A DNA stretch of 64,000 nucleotides from assembly GCA_037355855.1 (NCBI GenBank), contig CM074761.1, positions 2,747,346 to 2,811,345 on the forward strand. Reading direction: 5' to 3'. Source of the DNA: Pseudo-nitzschia pungens (lineage: Eukaryota > Bacillariophyta > Bacillariophyceae > Bacillariales > Bacillariaceae). The notes beneath the pieces were generated by a model. That model worked only from the letters and a program-made list of their open reading frames with translations, made no database searches and was not told the origin of the DNA. The first letter of the stretch is position 1. Each line of letters begins with the position of its first letter. Positions 12,457 to 23,934 of the stretch are shown piece by piece. A program made the position numbers and the translations under genes.

Positions 12457-12696
12457 ATGGTCTCCCCTGTCGATAAACGCCTGGATTTGAATGTAGACTT
12501 GAGTGCGAAATTCGAAAAGCAGGTCAACCTCATTGCAACTTTCTCCAGAATCCTTGATGGAAACATTGCCAAAAAGATCGATGTGGAGTCCTTATTATTC
12601 ACAACTAGTGTGGGTGCCGCAACAACGTGTAAGGTTCGTCTAGACTTAGGCGTCTGTGTGCGCTATACCTCGAGATTCATTATGGATAGTCTGTGA
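12457..12696 (+). CDS. Small unassigned ORF, 79 aa
   Basis: The ORF starts with ATG and encodes a mixed-composition peptide without a recognisable domain, signal peptide or membrane segment. A GT (TGT|AAGGTTCG region) near 12630 might be a splice donor, but I cannot find a convincing partner exon. The gene-poor, repeat-bearing surroundings make a chance ORF or pseudogene fragment as likely as a gene. Confidence 0.2.
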   Translation: MVSPVDKRLDLNVDLSAKFEKQVNLIATFSRILDGNIAKKIDVESLLFTTSVGAATTCKVRLDLGVCVRYTSRFIMDSL

Positions 12697-13981
12697 ACTA
12701 CTTCAAGTCGGTGACGGTGAGAACGCTCGAGCAACTCGAGTTTTGGTGATAATAATGAATAGACATCTTGACATTACTCTCCGGGACTGGGGATGGGACT
12801 GGAGACGATGCTACTGCGTTTGTTAGAGTGGTTCTGGAGCAGAGAAGCCTTCGGGCACACGTTCTCCAATAATGATTATTCAGTGATGTTCTGCTTGGCT
12901 AAGGTTTGCCTCGTGTTCAAGTGGCAACTAGCAGCACCAACGACATTGGATTCAATGACGTCACTGTTCCCATCTACAAAGACCTCACCCAACCAATAAC
13001 TTCAGACTAGGTTGTTGACCATTGTCACAGCAAAAAGACTGTTTGGTGGAGATGCGGTGGATAGTATGCTGTATGCGAAGGGCGTTATTCTTCTCAATCA
13101 TGAGTGTCTTTGTTCACGTACAGCTACTAGTTCTCTAAACAAGCATGATTGGTACAGTGCGAAATTGTAACCGGTCTCCTTCTTCTTTGATTTTGACAGA
13201 CTTTACCCTCCGTCATAACTCGAGAGGAACAATTCTTTGCCATAAACGCAACTTTCTGTGAATTGTTCGCAAGAAGTTATACCTGACGACGTGATCAAAA
13301 TCTTCGCAATGGTGAACAGCTAGTATTCCCAATTACAAACACGAAGGTTTTTCAATAAAGAAGTGTACAAAGCTCGACTTAGAATCACAGTAATACAAGA
13401 TACCAATCCAAAGAAGTCAGGGTCTTGTCCCCGAAGTAGCGTTTCCAGATCGATTCAGTGATCGTGATCGTAGGGTCTTAAGTACTTGCATGGATCATGC
13501 AATAAGTCACCGCGTGTACGTGCTGCTTGCCAGAGAACAACTTGTCCTTAATATTGGAGCTGAGCATATATTGTGTTTTTTCTTCATACATCAGAGGCCC
13601 GGCTAATAGGAAGAAAAAAAGGGGGGGGTTGTGGACGTCTTCCCGGCAGCTTAGTACCTTTTGCCCTGCATGTCAAAAAACATTTGTTCGGTCGTTAGGG
13701 CCTTTTGCCCCACGTACCAATATCCTGGCACATCCAAAGACCATTAGCCTCTTATAAATCTTTTGGTTCAGTTGGACCACACCGGTCCCCAAACCAGTGC
13801 TATATATACAGCTCGTTCGTTGTGGTTCTTCGCGCTGCTCGTCGTACAGTTTCTGTCCTCCTTCGACATCATTCGACATCATTCGTGAGCAAGTTGTCCC
13901 CGGAACAACTGTTCCACTGTCTTCTTGGAATCGCTTGCCACCTATCATCGTATTGCGCTGTTCCTATAATAGGTTCGACTG

Positions 13982-14660
13982 GTTCGTTCGATTGGTTGTC
14001 CCCGGAACAGGAGTTCCTTGTTGGTCGCATTGAACACCATGCTAGGCATCACAATGGAAGTCGGTACTGTGTTATCTGGCCTTGGCGGTTTCGATGCTGG
14101 TCTTTTCACTGGACGAAATTTTCCTGCACGTAATTTCACTGGACGCAATAGTCCCCGACCGGAGATACAATCAATCGATCGTTCGTAGCTAATCAATGCA
14201 ACTAAAATACTGCTGGGTCGCACAGTTCACTTCCGTACCAGGCATCCCTGCCCTAGTCCAGCAGTATCAACTCCCATGCTGCTGCTGCTCGTAAGCTTTC
14301 CTTCGCACAACCTTGTTGTGCTTCCTGTATTTCACTTAGTAACAAGGGACTACATTGATTGTTCGACTGAACGCCTTCCAGCATTCATCGTAAAGACTAG
14401 ACAATCCAATCTATCTCCGCTGTTAGAAGCGCTGAATGCTTGCAGCTTGTTCTTGGAGAAATGGAACATTCTATTCTAAAAGGCGACGGAGCGATTGCTT
14501 GCTTCGTAATCCAGCATGTCACCACGATACTCTGCGTGGGAGCCCTGTTCTAACACACGCTGTTCTCGAACGGCAGCTCCTCATTCGTAGATCATGTATT
14601 CGAACTCTACGCTGCTCCTGCCATGGGGTTGACCAGTTCGTTCGATTGGTTGTCCCCGGA
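13982..14660. repeat. 25 bp direct repeat pair within a degenerate array
   Basis: The 25 bp word beginning GTTCGTTCGATTGG and ending TGTCCCCGGA occurs exactly at 13982-14006 and again at 14636-14660. A shorter relative, GTTGTCCCCGGA, lies near 13892. The spacing is 654 bp. Sequence between and after the copies shares looser similarity, which suggests a diverged repeat family. Confidence 0.7.
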
Positions 14661-15413
14661 TAACTCCGTATCGAACAACAGAATCCTGTACTGCAGGAAC
14701 TGGCCTTAGTATTCGATGCTGTTCTTCGCGCTCAACTCAATAATCCCCGATCCAAGATACACTTGATCGGTCTTTGTTTTGTTTTAGCAACGTTCCTTTC
14801 ATTCGAGATAGTGCTAGAGCGTACGGTCCATTTCTATACGTGACAGAGATGCCTACCACTAGCGAGCTTATATCAGCTTCGATGCTGCTGCTTCGAAATC
14901 CACTGCACTCGTAACCGGACACGAAAGAACAGTACGGTCCCTTGGATGTGAGAACCGTTGCTCTGCTTGACCCTGGAATTTTCACAGCCCATCCACCTGC
15001 TTCACTTGCTGCGGCTCCATCCATAGGGGAGCTTGCGTCCTTAGTGTTCCACCTGTAAGAGGGAGGGCATGTCCCCGTAACCAGAGCACCTCTACACAAC
15101 ATCGCAACTTTTGGTCCGATTGCGTCCTGCAAATGTCCCTGCAATTCCTACTTGGTGGTAGTACCAGCCACAGCTCCATACGTGCAGGCTCGGTATTGAT
15201 TCTTGCAAGGCTCGGACAACCTACTTGTCTCCAGCGATTCTTCAATGAATCGCCTAAGATCCTATCACCGAATTTGGATTGGTCGCAGCTGTAACACGCC
15301 AACTGTAACGTGCCACTGCAGCACGCCACTGTTTCACTCGCGTTGCATAGGAACGTTTGAACACTTTTGTCTTTGTCTTCGCTCGTGGTTTTGGAGTCGT
15401 TCGGTGATTGCGT

Positions 15414-15754
15414 CCTGCAATCCAGCATGTCTGCTTGTTGACACGCTGCTCGTTTTTCTGGACACCCTAGCGCTAACCGCATCCATAGGCCACGCAGTTC
15501 CTCTACGTATCAGGCGTACGTGCCTCAGCCTAGCCTTCGTTCTAGCAGGACGTTGCAGCAGCGCAAGTCTCCATAATCCACGTTTCCAGCGTGTTCATAT
15601 TTCCTTGTAATTGCTTTCGTAGTTCCTACTCGCAGTGCTCTGCTTTCGGAGTTCGAACTCGCAATGCTCGAGCTTTCAGTCCGATTGCTTCTTCCATACA
15701 GCATAGCCTCCTCGCATGCTTTGTTCTGTGAATCAATCCTGCAATCCAGCATGT
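15414..15754. repeat. 17 bp direct repeat pair within a degenerate array
   Basis: CCTGCAATCCAGCATGT occurs exactly at 15414-15430 and 15738-15754, and the core AATCCAGCATGT also occurs at 14508-14519. Each copy is followed within about 15-45 bp by a variant of ACGCTGNTCTCG. Repeat units of about 320 bp would explain the closer pair. Confidence 0.65.
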
Positions 15755-16049
15755 GCTCGTAACATGCTGGTCGTCCTTTGCACAGCAGCTCCTCTGTGTA
15801 CTAGCCGCACATGCCTTGTGTCATAGATACGAAATCTACTATTGTATTCTCTATGCTTATAAAGTCACTAGCTTTGTAAATTGATCCGTACTCTGCTCCG
15901 TACGTTGCTCCTTACGTTACTATGCCTTTTCTAGTTAAATCGCGTCGCGCGTCCAAGCTGCGCTTGTCCCCTTGCTCCAGCCATCGTTTAGCTTCTGTAG
16001 GCTTATCTTTTGTTTGGGCATCGATGTTGTCCTCTTGCTACTGCTACTG

Positions 16050-16109
16050 CTCTTTCGCTGAAAAAACAGGAATATACCACATCGTCTCCCCTGTTTTTCA
16101 GGGAAAGAG
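16050..16109. repeat. Hairpin-forming inverted repeat
   Basis: The left arm at 16050-16070 (CTCTTTCGCTG then A6 and CAGG) pairs with the right arm at 16090-16109 (CCTGTTTTTCAGGGAAAGAG) with about two mismatches or bulges and a loop of about 19 nt. Related words (CAGGGAAAGAGA) recur near 16190. Confidence 0.65.
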
Positions 16110-16396
16110 AATCAATCCGTCTTACAGGACAAAGCTCCTTGTTGTCTAGCGTCTGCCACGAATCAATTAATCTACTAATCGAGTCGATCAGGGAAAGAGA
16201 ACGTATCATCGGGTGAAAATTGCCTCTGCCAAATAGATTCCCAACTCCCACAGGGACCGAACTCATACGGTTCATTGGATTCGTAGAGGGATATCTCCGG
16301 CACAGAGCACGTTGCTTCTGCCACGAATCGACGCTATTGTTTCGATCTGTTCAATCTATCGATCCATTGTCTCGGAATACATCAATCCATCGTGCG

Positions 16397-16484
16397 CTTC
16401 TTTCACTGCAAGGACATTAATCTATCGATCCAACCTTCCTGGTCCATCGATTCACTGTCCCCCCTGTTCTTCAGTGAAAGAAGC
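16397..16484. repeat. Second inverted repeat related to the first
   Basis: GCTTCTTTCACTG at about 16397-16409 is the reverse complement of CAGTGAAAGAAGC at about 16470-16482. The right arm is preceded by CCTGTTCTT, so it resembles the right arm of the 16.05 kb hairpin. These look like diverged copies of one element. Confidence 0.55.
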
Positions 16485-18134
16485 AGCGGATCTTGGGAAG
16501 CATTTCTTTAGGGGAGGCCATTTATTCGGGGTTCGTCTTCAGGCGTCTGCTCGTAGTTCGGTCTTTGGGCACTACGGAAGGACTTTTCTGTGTCACGAGC
16601 GGAAGTGGGAATCTTGTTGAGGATACTGATAGTTTCAGAGATACTTTTTTGCAAATACTTGCAAACGTCAATTCCAATCGAAAATCTTCTTCGGTCAAAA
16701 CGTACAGACCGTTCGGCGGTCGAACGTCGTAAAGGCTCAGGTTTGATGTCGAGTAAAGGGTCTTCACTCATAGCCATACTACAGGCCTTGCGGCCGATCC
16801 GACCCTGTAAACCATTGGGCCCGCGGATCCATTCTATCGCAATCTTAAGTCCCAATGCCATCCCCCCCTGCCCCGGGCTAAGACTTGGTGGTGCAACCAC
16901 CCTGCTCTGTTTCACAGACCTAGGATGAGTGACTAGGCTCCGGTCCAGCAGAAGGGAGAGCCCCGTTTACATCGGGTCAAGGGCCCTTACGATGTCAGTC
17001 ATCGTCTAAACGGCGACGGAGTTTGGCATCCAGCAGATGGTTCTTTCACATCCGGAAGCTCGGATCCGAGATGTCCTGGTACGACGCTCAGATCCAAGGA
17101 GTTCAGATGCCGTTTGCTGCTCAGGCATTCGGCTGTCTTCCAGGCTCCAGCCAGTGTCCTGGTGTCGATGGCGTTCTTTCGAACGTTCGGGTAGCAACAG
17201 GGAATGCCAAAACTCAAAAATGTTACCGTTTTGTTTTTTGCAACAAGACTATACTCCGACATGATCAACGCCGAGCGTCCTTCTTATCGCGCAGTCTCAA
17301 TTGAGTTTCGATGTGACAACGACGAAAGTCCCTTAGGTAGTAGAAAATTCCATTGCATGTTCGAAAAGACGGTTCGAAAGAACTAGATTCCGATCCATGA
17401 TTGTGTGCAAGATTATATCGGATTTGCGAATCCACAACATGATTCAAAACGTAGAGCTAATGATACTAAACTAATAGGTATAGAAACAACTTTCTGTACT
17501 TCGGTTCGAAATGCGCCATGAACGGAAGCCCACGTCTCTACCCATGAATCTCGTATCGCATGGATCTCGCTTGTTCCCGGCAAGAATCGGCACATCGGAC
17601 CGTGTACGACAGTCGTCTGCCGGATCCGGTCGAAACTACAGTACCATTCTTGTCGTTCGCTACGTGTACTGTCCGCGTCGTCTTTGTTTCCGTGCCGCTC
17701 GAGACTGTGTTTCGCACAGGCGCGAGCACCCACTTGGGCTCCACTACCGCGACGAAGAAACTTGTTCCGACCCGGGACGATTGTGTTCGCACCTCTCAGA
17801 ACCTTCCAAAGTGTTCATCACAGACGTGTGAATGAATGTTCACACAAACACGTGCGCGCGACTTGCACTTTCTCGCGAAGGAACTCGGATGACGCTCCGC
17901 TCTGAATGGAGTGCTTCCGAAGCAAGGACGCGAAAAGCATGAGGACGAATCGTGCCTCGGCATCCCGTTCGGCAGCCCAGTGCTATCGTTTCCCATCACC
18001 CCAACCGAACCGAACCGAACCGAACCGAAACCCCAACCAAATGTACAACTCATCACTACACCGCGTTGTGAATCCCCCGACCGTTCTGCATTTTCTCGAC
18101 GCCGCCCCCCAACCGTTTGTGTGTTTTTTGTTTG

Positions 18135-19571
18135 TTATCCCATCAATTCCGACGGGTGTTCCTTTCGACCCGCACCCGTGACGCGCACGTCGGGGTTTCG
18201 TTCGTCGTCCCCCGGCGCGTCCACCTCCCGATGGATTCCCCGGGGATTGAGCTGAGACTCCACCTGCCCGGTCTGGATCTGCGCGCTCGGAACGGGCTCG
18301 ACCTGGGACAGAATCTGCAGGAGCTGGTTCTTGGTCTTCTCGAGGTACTCGGGCGAGTTGAGATTCTCCATGTTGCTGGTGGGGAGGTTGAGGCGGTAGT
18401 CCGGACCAAAGTACTCGAAGTAGTCGTTGAACGGGAGATCGTCCTTGATCTCCTCGCCCGTCAGCACGGCCGTCTCGTAGGTCCAGCACCGCGGCACGTT
18501 CCGGAGGGTGTATCCCCCGCCGCCCAGCACCAGCATGGGAATGCCAAAGCTGCGGACGTACTTGACGCAGTCCGCGTGTCCCTTGACGGACAGGTTGAAG
18601 CATCCGAGACGGTCCCCCGAGAGGGAATCCGCCCCGCACTGTAGGACGACTGCTCCGGGTGCAAACATCTCCATGATCTTCCCAATGACGGGGCGAAAGA
18701 CGCTCCGGTAGGCGTCGTCGTCCATTCCGTCGTTGAGTGGAAAGTTGATGGAGTAATTTTTCCCCTCGGCGTAGCCAATGTCGTTGACGGCGCCGGTTCC
18801 CGGAAAGTACTCGCCGAATTTGTGAAAGGAGCAGGTCATGACGCGGTTTGTCGAGTAAAAGGCCTCCTCGACGCCGTCTCCGTGGTGGATGTCAATGTCG
18901 ATGTACAGGACCCGCTCGTGTTTTTTGAGGAGTTCCAGAATGGCCAGGACGCAGTCGTTGACGTAGCAAAACCCGGAAGCCTCTGCTTTTTTCGCGTGGT
19001 GCAGACCTCCCGCCCAATTGATGACAATGTCTACCGCGTCGTCGTTGAGCCGGGCCGCCCCGCCGATAGAACCAGAGGTGTAGAGCTGACAAAACTCAAA
19101 GATTCCGTCAAAGACGGGGCAATCTTCTCCAACATTGAATCTCTGGAGCTGGCGGTTGTAGTCCTGCATGTTGTCGGGGGTGATGACCTTCAGAAAGTTG
19201 ATGTAGTCGTCGCTGTGAAAGCGTGTCATCTCTACGGGAGAGACCAGCCGGGGACGGAAGACTTCCATCTTTCGGTAAAGCCCATAATTGACAACCAGGT
19301 TGTGAGTCATTCGGATTCGATGGGGCTTCATTGGATGCCCTGGCCAATCGCGCCGTATGCATTTCGTGGTAGATACAATTGGTGAGAATCATAAAATGGG
19401 ATATAACGGGATGTAATGGGATCGAATGGGATGCGATGGGATGTAATTGGCATGGGCTTGGGAGCACTGCGAAAGCCCCTCGATGCTGCCGACACCGCGC
19501 TTACCTTGACCGTAGTGGTAATTTCCCACCTCGGCATCGTAAAAGTATGAAACTCTCCTGCTTTCGGTCAT
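18135..19571 (-). CDS. Class I histone deacetylase (RPD3/HDAC1-like), two exons
   Basis: This 423-residue zinc-dependent deacetylase removes acetyl groups from histone lysines in the nucleus. Exon 1 is 19571-19505 and holds the N-terminal [17 protein letters not shown] signature. Exon 2 is 19339-18135. The intron (19340-19504, 165 nt, GTAAGC...CCAG) splits the Gly codon of the [10 protein letters not shown] motif. Visible catalytic features are the tandem His (GLHHAKK), the zinc ligands in [14 protein letters not shown] and [12 protein letters not shown], and the transition-state Tyr in [10 protein letters not shown]. Length and motif order match yeast Rpd3 and human HDAC1/2. The C-terminal tail is short and charged. 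Both exons are intact and the splice reading restores every conserved residue. Confidence 0.95.
19391..19450. repeat. 10 bp tandem repeat inside the HDAC intron
   Basis: Six consecutive 10 bp units of the form ATNNAATGGG (plus-strand reading, with one AACGGG, one GATGGG and one AATTGG variant) fill the middle of the 165 nt HDAC intron. Confidence 0.85.
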
Positions 19572-20667
19572 GTTGAATTGTGCGTAAAATGTTGAAGAAG
19601 GACGAGGACTTGGACGAGGACGACGATGAGCAGGATATGGTAGACCGGGAATATCGGTTTACGGTATGATTAGGAGTAAGAAAACCTTATGGTGCGTTGA
19701 TTGCGACGTTGTGTTGTGCAAGTGATGGGCCTAATTTCTGATTTCATGTCCCAGGTTCAAAGTTGGACATGAAAAATGCGGTTGGTAGAAGTAACAATGC
19801 AAGTATTCATACGTAATTACCGTACGAGTTGAGAGTGCCGAGCATTTCGGTAGCTTCACATACCGTACCATACTCAGTTGAAAACTAGTACTTACGGTAC
19901 GTAATTCTTGTTCACAGAACCGAAGTTTCATTTTCACCTTTCTTTTGTACGGGTATGTACGACACGTAAGTTCAAGTACTAAGAATCGTGTACGAAGGTC
20001 TCAGCGAAGCATCCGTATTTCATTATTTTGAGATGCAATGGCCCAATGGCCCAGGACCAAGGACCCAGTAAATGGGTATCCGGAAATGCGCGAAACTATG
20101 GAACGCACTTGAACATACCTACTGTATGTAATTAAAATAGGTATATCATACATTATATACTTCGTACTAACTTACTTCCGCAACATGCCCAAATTGTAAA
20201 CATATGATTAGTAAATATGTACGTACCCTCAAAAAATTGCCACGAAACAAAACAAAAGGAATGTTCCGCGAAGGCGCTCTGGGAAAATAATTATGCAAAT
20301 ACTGCACTAAAACCAATGGTTCGAGGCCCTGTCAATTTTATGGCAGCACTCAAAGTCCCAGACCGATACGTGGCGGTGACAGTTCGAAGATTTTCCATCA
20401 CACGACTGAAGGATTGTTTTCGACGCCTACTACAAACGCCTACAATATTAGGCTATCCACGTCTTTATTTCAGATTTATTTACTTAACTTAGTAGGTGAA
20501 AGCACGGTTCCTTCCGTGAAACTATTCTTTCTTTGCGGAAATCGTTTTGGAGTTGGACCAGTTCCTGCTGTTACAATTTCAGAACGCCATCGCATCGCAT
20601 CACAACTACTAGTAGTCCTTGCTAGTAGCACTATACCAAACAGATTCATTCTAGTAGTAGCAGTACC
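19572..20667. other. Divergent intergenic region between HDAC and VIPP1
   Basis: HDAC (minus) and VIPP1 (plus) start on opposite sides, so this 1.1 kb probably holds both promoters. It contains several GTACGGTA-type and TACTAGTAG words close to the VIPP1 start but no recognisable coding sequence. Confidence 0.6.
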
Positions 20668-21660
20668 ATGACCATCTCCACTCCATCCCTCGCTTACAAG
20701 GTGGCGGCTCTCGCGATCATCGCTGGCGTCCTCGTGGACTCGGCAGCGGCGTTCGCTCCCGTCCACCATTCGTCGCCCGTGCCCCTCCGCACCGCATCCT
20801 CCCGTGCCACATCGGCTGCAACACCATCGGCAACACCATCGGCAACGGCGACAGCCCTCCACGCCAACCTCTTTGATCGATTCTTCCGCGTGTCCCGGGC
20901 CGGCGCCAACAATATCCTGCAGCGCTTCGAAGACCCGGAAAAGATCATGACCCAGGCCCTCGAGGACATGCAGAACGATCTCTTGCGCGTCCGCCAGACC
21001 TACTCCGAGGTCACCGCCGCCCAGCGACGCCTCGCGAGCTCCAGGGACCAGCTCGAGTCGCAGGCCGGAGACTGGCACGATCGGGCCCAGCTGGCCCTCC
21101 GCAGGTCCAACGAGGGCCTGGCACGCGAGGCACTGGCCCGGCGCGAGGCGCTCCTGAACCAGGCCCGGACCATCCAGGACCAGATCGACGCCCAGGCGAG
21201 CAACATCGACAAGCTCTACGAGGGGATGGTGCTCCTCGAACAGAAAATCAAGGAGGCCTCGAGCAAGAAGAACCAAATGGCGGCCCGTGCCAAAGCCGCC
21301 AAGTCGACGCAAGCGATCAACGACATGCTGTCCGGATTGACGGGCCAGACCAGCATGGACGCCTTTGAACGCATGGAAGACAAGGTCCTGGCACTGGAAG
21401 CGGCCGCGGAAGTCTCGGCGGAAATGGCACAGACCTCCATGTACAAGGCGCTGGCTCCCTTGTCGTCGTCGTCGTCGTCGAAAGGATCCGGCAAGGACTC
21501 TTCCGCGTCGGACATTGAGACGCAGTTCCGGTTGCTCGAGGCTTCGGACAGTGTGGACAGGGAACTGGAAAAGCTCAAGGCAAACATTTTGCCGTCCTCC
21601 TCCACGTCCGTTTCGTCGTCGTCGTCGTCGTCTTCATCGGTCATCGAAAAGCACCCGTGA
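20668..21660 (+). CDS. VIPP1: Plastid VIPP1/IM30 (PspA family) protein
   Basis: This 330-residue protein belongs to the PspA/IM30 (ESCRT-III-like) family, which maintains thylakoid membranes. The N-terminus has a hydrophobic signal segment ending in AAAFAPVHH, the Ala-Phe cleavage motif of diatom plastid presequences, so import across four membranes is expected. The mature part opens with LFDRFFRVSRAGANNIL, the amphipathic helix H1. Long coiled helices follow, including EDPEKIMTQALEDMQNDL, QRRLASSRDQLE and a DAFERMEDKV motif. The tail is Ser-rich from GTC/TCG repeats. The start ATG fits both the presequence and the family length. The frame is intact and I see no intron. Confidence 0.9.
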   Translation: MTISTPSLAYKVAALAIIAGVLVDSAAAFAPVHHSSPVPLRTASSRATSAATPSATPSATATALHANLFDRFFRVSRAGANNILQRFEDPEKIMTQALEDMQNDLLRVRQTYSEVTAAQRRLASSRDQLESQAGDWHDRAQLALRRSNEGLAREALARREALLNQARTIQDQIDAQASNIDKLYEGMVLLEQKIKEASSKKNQMAARAKAAKSTQAINDMLSGLTGQTSMDAFERMEDKVLALEAAAEVSAEMAQTSMYKALAPLSSSSSSKGSGKDSSASDIETQFRLLEASDSVDRELEKLKANILPSSSTSVSSSSSSSSSVIEKHP

Positions 21661-22200
21661 GCCATCGTTCGCAACGAGTTTGGGCTTCCGCAAGATGCGG
21701 AGGACGGAACGAAAGAAAATACCATTCGTAATAATCACGATGATGACGACGACGAAGAATAAGAAGAAGAATCGAGCGACAACTTTGATGAAAACCAAAC
21801 GAATCAGAACCACGTAATGTGCCGTCAAACTGCATGGAATTGAAATTAACCGACAAGAGATACTTCACTTCATGAGTCTGGAATCCTTTGGTGTTCTCGT
21901 AGAAGTCACTTTGCATGTTTGTCTGTATGTTTGTCTTCCGTCCTCGTGTGTTGCCTTGCTTTGCTTTGCTGTTCGCATCGCATTCCATAATTATACTACT
22001 ACTACTAATACTGAACAATACGAAGCACGAAGTAATAATGATTCGTACTGTGCTGGTCGTTTCGAGTTGCTCATGACTGACGACGGTGCAGTACCTCCTG
22101 TTCTCGAAAGATTAGGCCTCCCGGACTGATCGGCGCAGCAGACCAAGGGATATTGTCGCTCATTCCCGCGTATGCTCTCCGAACAGAAGCTCTCGTACCC

Positions 22201-22437
22201 GCACCCGCACCCGCAATCGGCAATCGCAATCGCAATCGCAATCGCACCCACAATCGCAATTGCAATTGCAATCGCAATCGCAATCGCAATCGCAATCACA
22301 GTCGCAATCACAGTCACAATCACAGTCGCAATCACAGTCGCAATCACAGTCGCAATCACAGTCGCAATCACAGTCGCAATCACAGTCGCAATCACAGTCG
22401 CAATCACAGTCGCAATCGCAATCGCAATCGCACCCGC
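22201..22437. repeat. 12 bp minisatellite, CAATCACAGTCG unit
   Basis: The array begins with CAATCG hexamers and settles into exact 12 bp units (CAATCACAGTCG) before returning to CAATCG hexamers. The length is a multiple of three without stop codons in any plus frame, so all three plus frames stay open through it. Confidence 0.9.
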
Positions 22438-22929
22438 AACGCCACTCTCATTTGTACTTGCACCTCCGAATGGGACTGCGCAACATTGCCGCACGGGTGC
22501 ATCCGGTGTAACTGTACTCCTTGTTGTGGTTGTAGTTGTTAGATGTTCAATGTTACTAGATGTTAGATGTTAGATGTTAGTTGTTGTAGTTGTAGTTGTA
22601 GTTGTAGTGGAGCGTGGGATTCATTCCCTTCAGAGTACGTGTGCTTGCCGCTACGACCGGAACGTCTTGCGAGGGGTCGCAAGAGTCCCAGCGCGGCTCT
22701 CCGATGGGCGCCATGCTGCTGCCCCCGGGGATGCGACACCATCCACCGCGGCGGGTGAAGAGTCCATCCTTTCCGCACGACGGGATCGCATCGAAGGATC
22801 CTGCTTGCCTGCCCGTTGTCCGATAATTCCGCACGATGCTGCGCCGTTCCCGGAAAGGGTCGGTGATGCTTTGTTTTGCGTTGTTGTTCTCGCCTGCTTG
22901 AGAGAATTTGCGATGACGAAGAGAGCGAT

Positions 22930-22956
22930 CCACCACCACCACCACCACCACCACCA
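22930..22956. repeat. CCA trinucleotide run
   Basis: About eight or nine CCA units in a row. They would encode His, Pro or Thr runs, but no supported gene covers them. Confidence 0.8.
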
Positions 22957-23704
22957 GCGCGGATGCACGGTCCACTGCAGTGTTTCGGCTTCCACCAGCA
23001 GGTGCTGGATGGGAACTTCGCGTTATTATTATTTGGTGCCATTTCCGGATGGGTACAGTGCATGAATGGCTACACGTATCCCAATTTATGATTATGAAGT
23101 ACGTAGTAGTAATTACTTTGTACTATTATCAATTATGAATTAGTAGAAAACTGCCTTTCTGTGCGTCGTCGAGAAATTTTGTGAACGAGTGACATCTTTA
23201 GTTTCAATCTGAAGTCCTCGTGAGCATTCTCAATTCAGCATTACTACTACTTGCTTAGCTCTTTTGTTGAAAAACTAGTTCTGTTCTGTTCGCAAGTTCG
23301 ATCCAGTGAAGAGGGAAGAGGCTGTGGCTGTGCCCGCCATCACGCATCGTTCGGATTGCTACGGTAATCTTACTGTTACCGCTACTCGTACTTGTGTGGT
23401 CAGATCTCGGATCACCACATCGCTGCTTTGTTGATCCTCCCCGTATCCATCATCGATCATCTATCTTTCCTTAGTCCAAACTCCACCCGTTTCCGTTGAT
23501 ACGAAGTACTGTAATTGTTTCATCCCCATTCATCACTTGCATCAGTAATCAGTGCGGGAGAGTGGACCAGATCCATTCCTTTTTTCTTTCGTTGTGTGCG
23601 TCGTCTCCATTTCGAAACTTTCGATTTCACACTTGGCATTGACCTTTGACTCTTCCTGATTTCGGTTGGGGATGGAAGAGTTTCGACTGCGTTCACGTCT
23701 TTAT

Positions 23705-23791
23705 GTATTGAATATTGAGAATTGAATATTGAGAATTGAATATTGAGAATTGAATATTGAGTATCGATTATTGAATATTGAGTATCGAATA
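23705..23791. repeat. 14 bp AT-rich tandem repeat
   Basis: AATATTGAGAATTG units (14 bp) repeat about three to four times and then drift into AATATTGAGTATCG forms. The array sits 150-230 bp upstream of the MED14-like start and may be part of its promoter or leader. Confidence 0.75.
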
Positions 23792-23934
23792 TTCAATCCG
23801 GCATCACCTTAGAAGCAACGAACTTAGCGAGCAACAAACAACAAACTCCAAGCAACAAACTCCAAGCAACAAACTCCAACCCTACGCAACCTTACGCAAC
23901 CAACAACCACATACAAGCAGTCCCACGCATCGCC

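Larger units (their letters stand above)
11911..18134. other. Gene-poor stretch with degenerate repeats
   Basis: About 6 kb holds no recognisable protein domain. From about 13.8 to 16.5 kb the sequence is built of diverged copies of the same words (for example CCTGCAATCCAGCATGT and GTTCGTTCGATTGGTTGTCC), and hairpin-forming inverted repeats lie at 16.0-16.5 kb. A minus-strand frame at 16508-16915 and short frames near 17.0-17.8 kb have no ATG or domain that I can support. This could be a decayed mobile element or an old satellite. The HDAC gene begins its 3' end at 18135. Confidence 0.5.
21661..23934. other. Intergenic region with several simple repeats
   Basis: This region holds a 12 bp minisatellite (22201-22437), GTT/GTA-rich repeats at about 22550-22610, a CCA run at 22930-22956 and a 14 bp repeat at 23705-23791. 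Frames that remain open across these repeats on either strand are low-complexity artefacts. I see no supported gene. Confidence 0.6.

Noticed and set aside
16508..16915. Minus-strand 135-codon frame as a retroelement gag remnant
   Set aside because: It has no ATG start, no zinc knuckle and no protease or integrase motif. The resemblance was only impressionistic.
18117..19385. Plus-strand frames opposite the HDAC gene
   Set aside because: They are shadows of a fully conserved two-exon deacetylase.
20310..20340. tRNA B-box-like word GGTTCGAGGCC
   Set aside because: The flanking bases do not form the T-stem and there is no matching A-box or acceptor stem.
22153..22573. Three plus-strand frames through the CAATCACAGTCG array
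   Set aside because: The array lacks stops in every plus frame, so openness is expected without coding.
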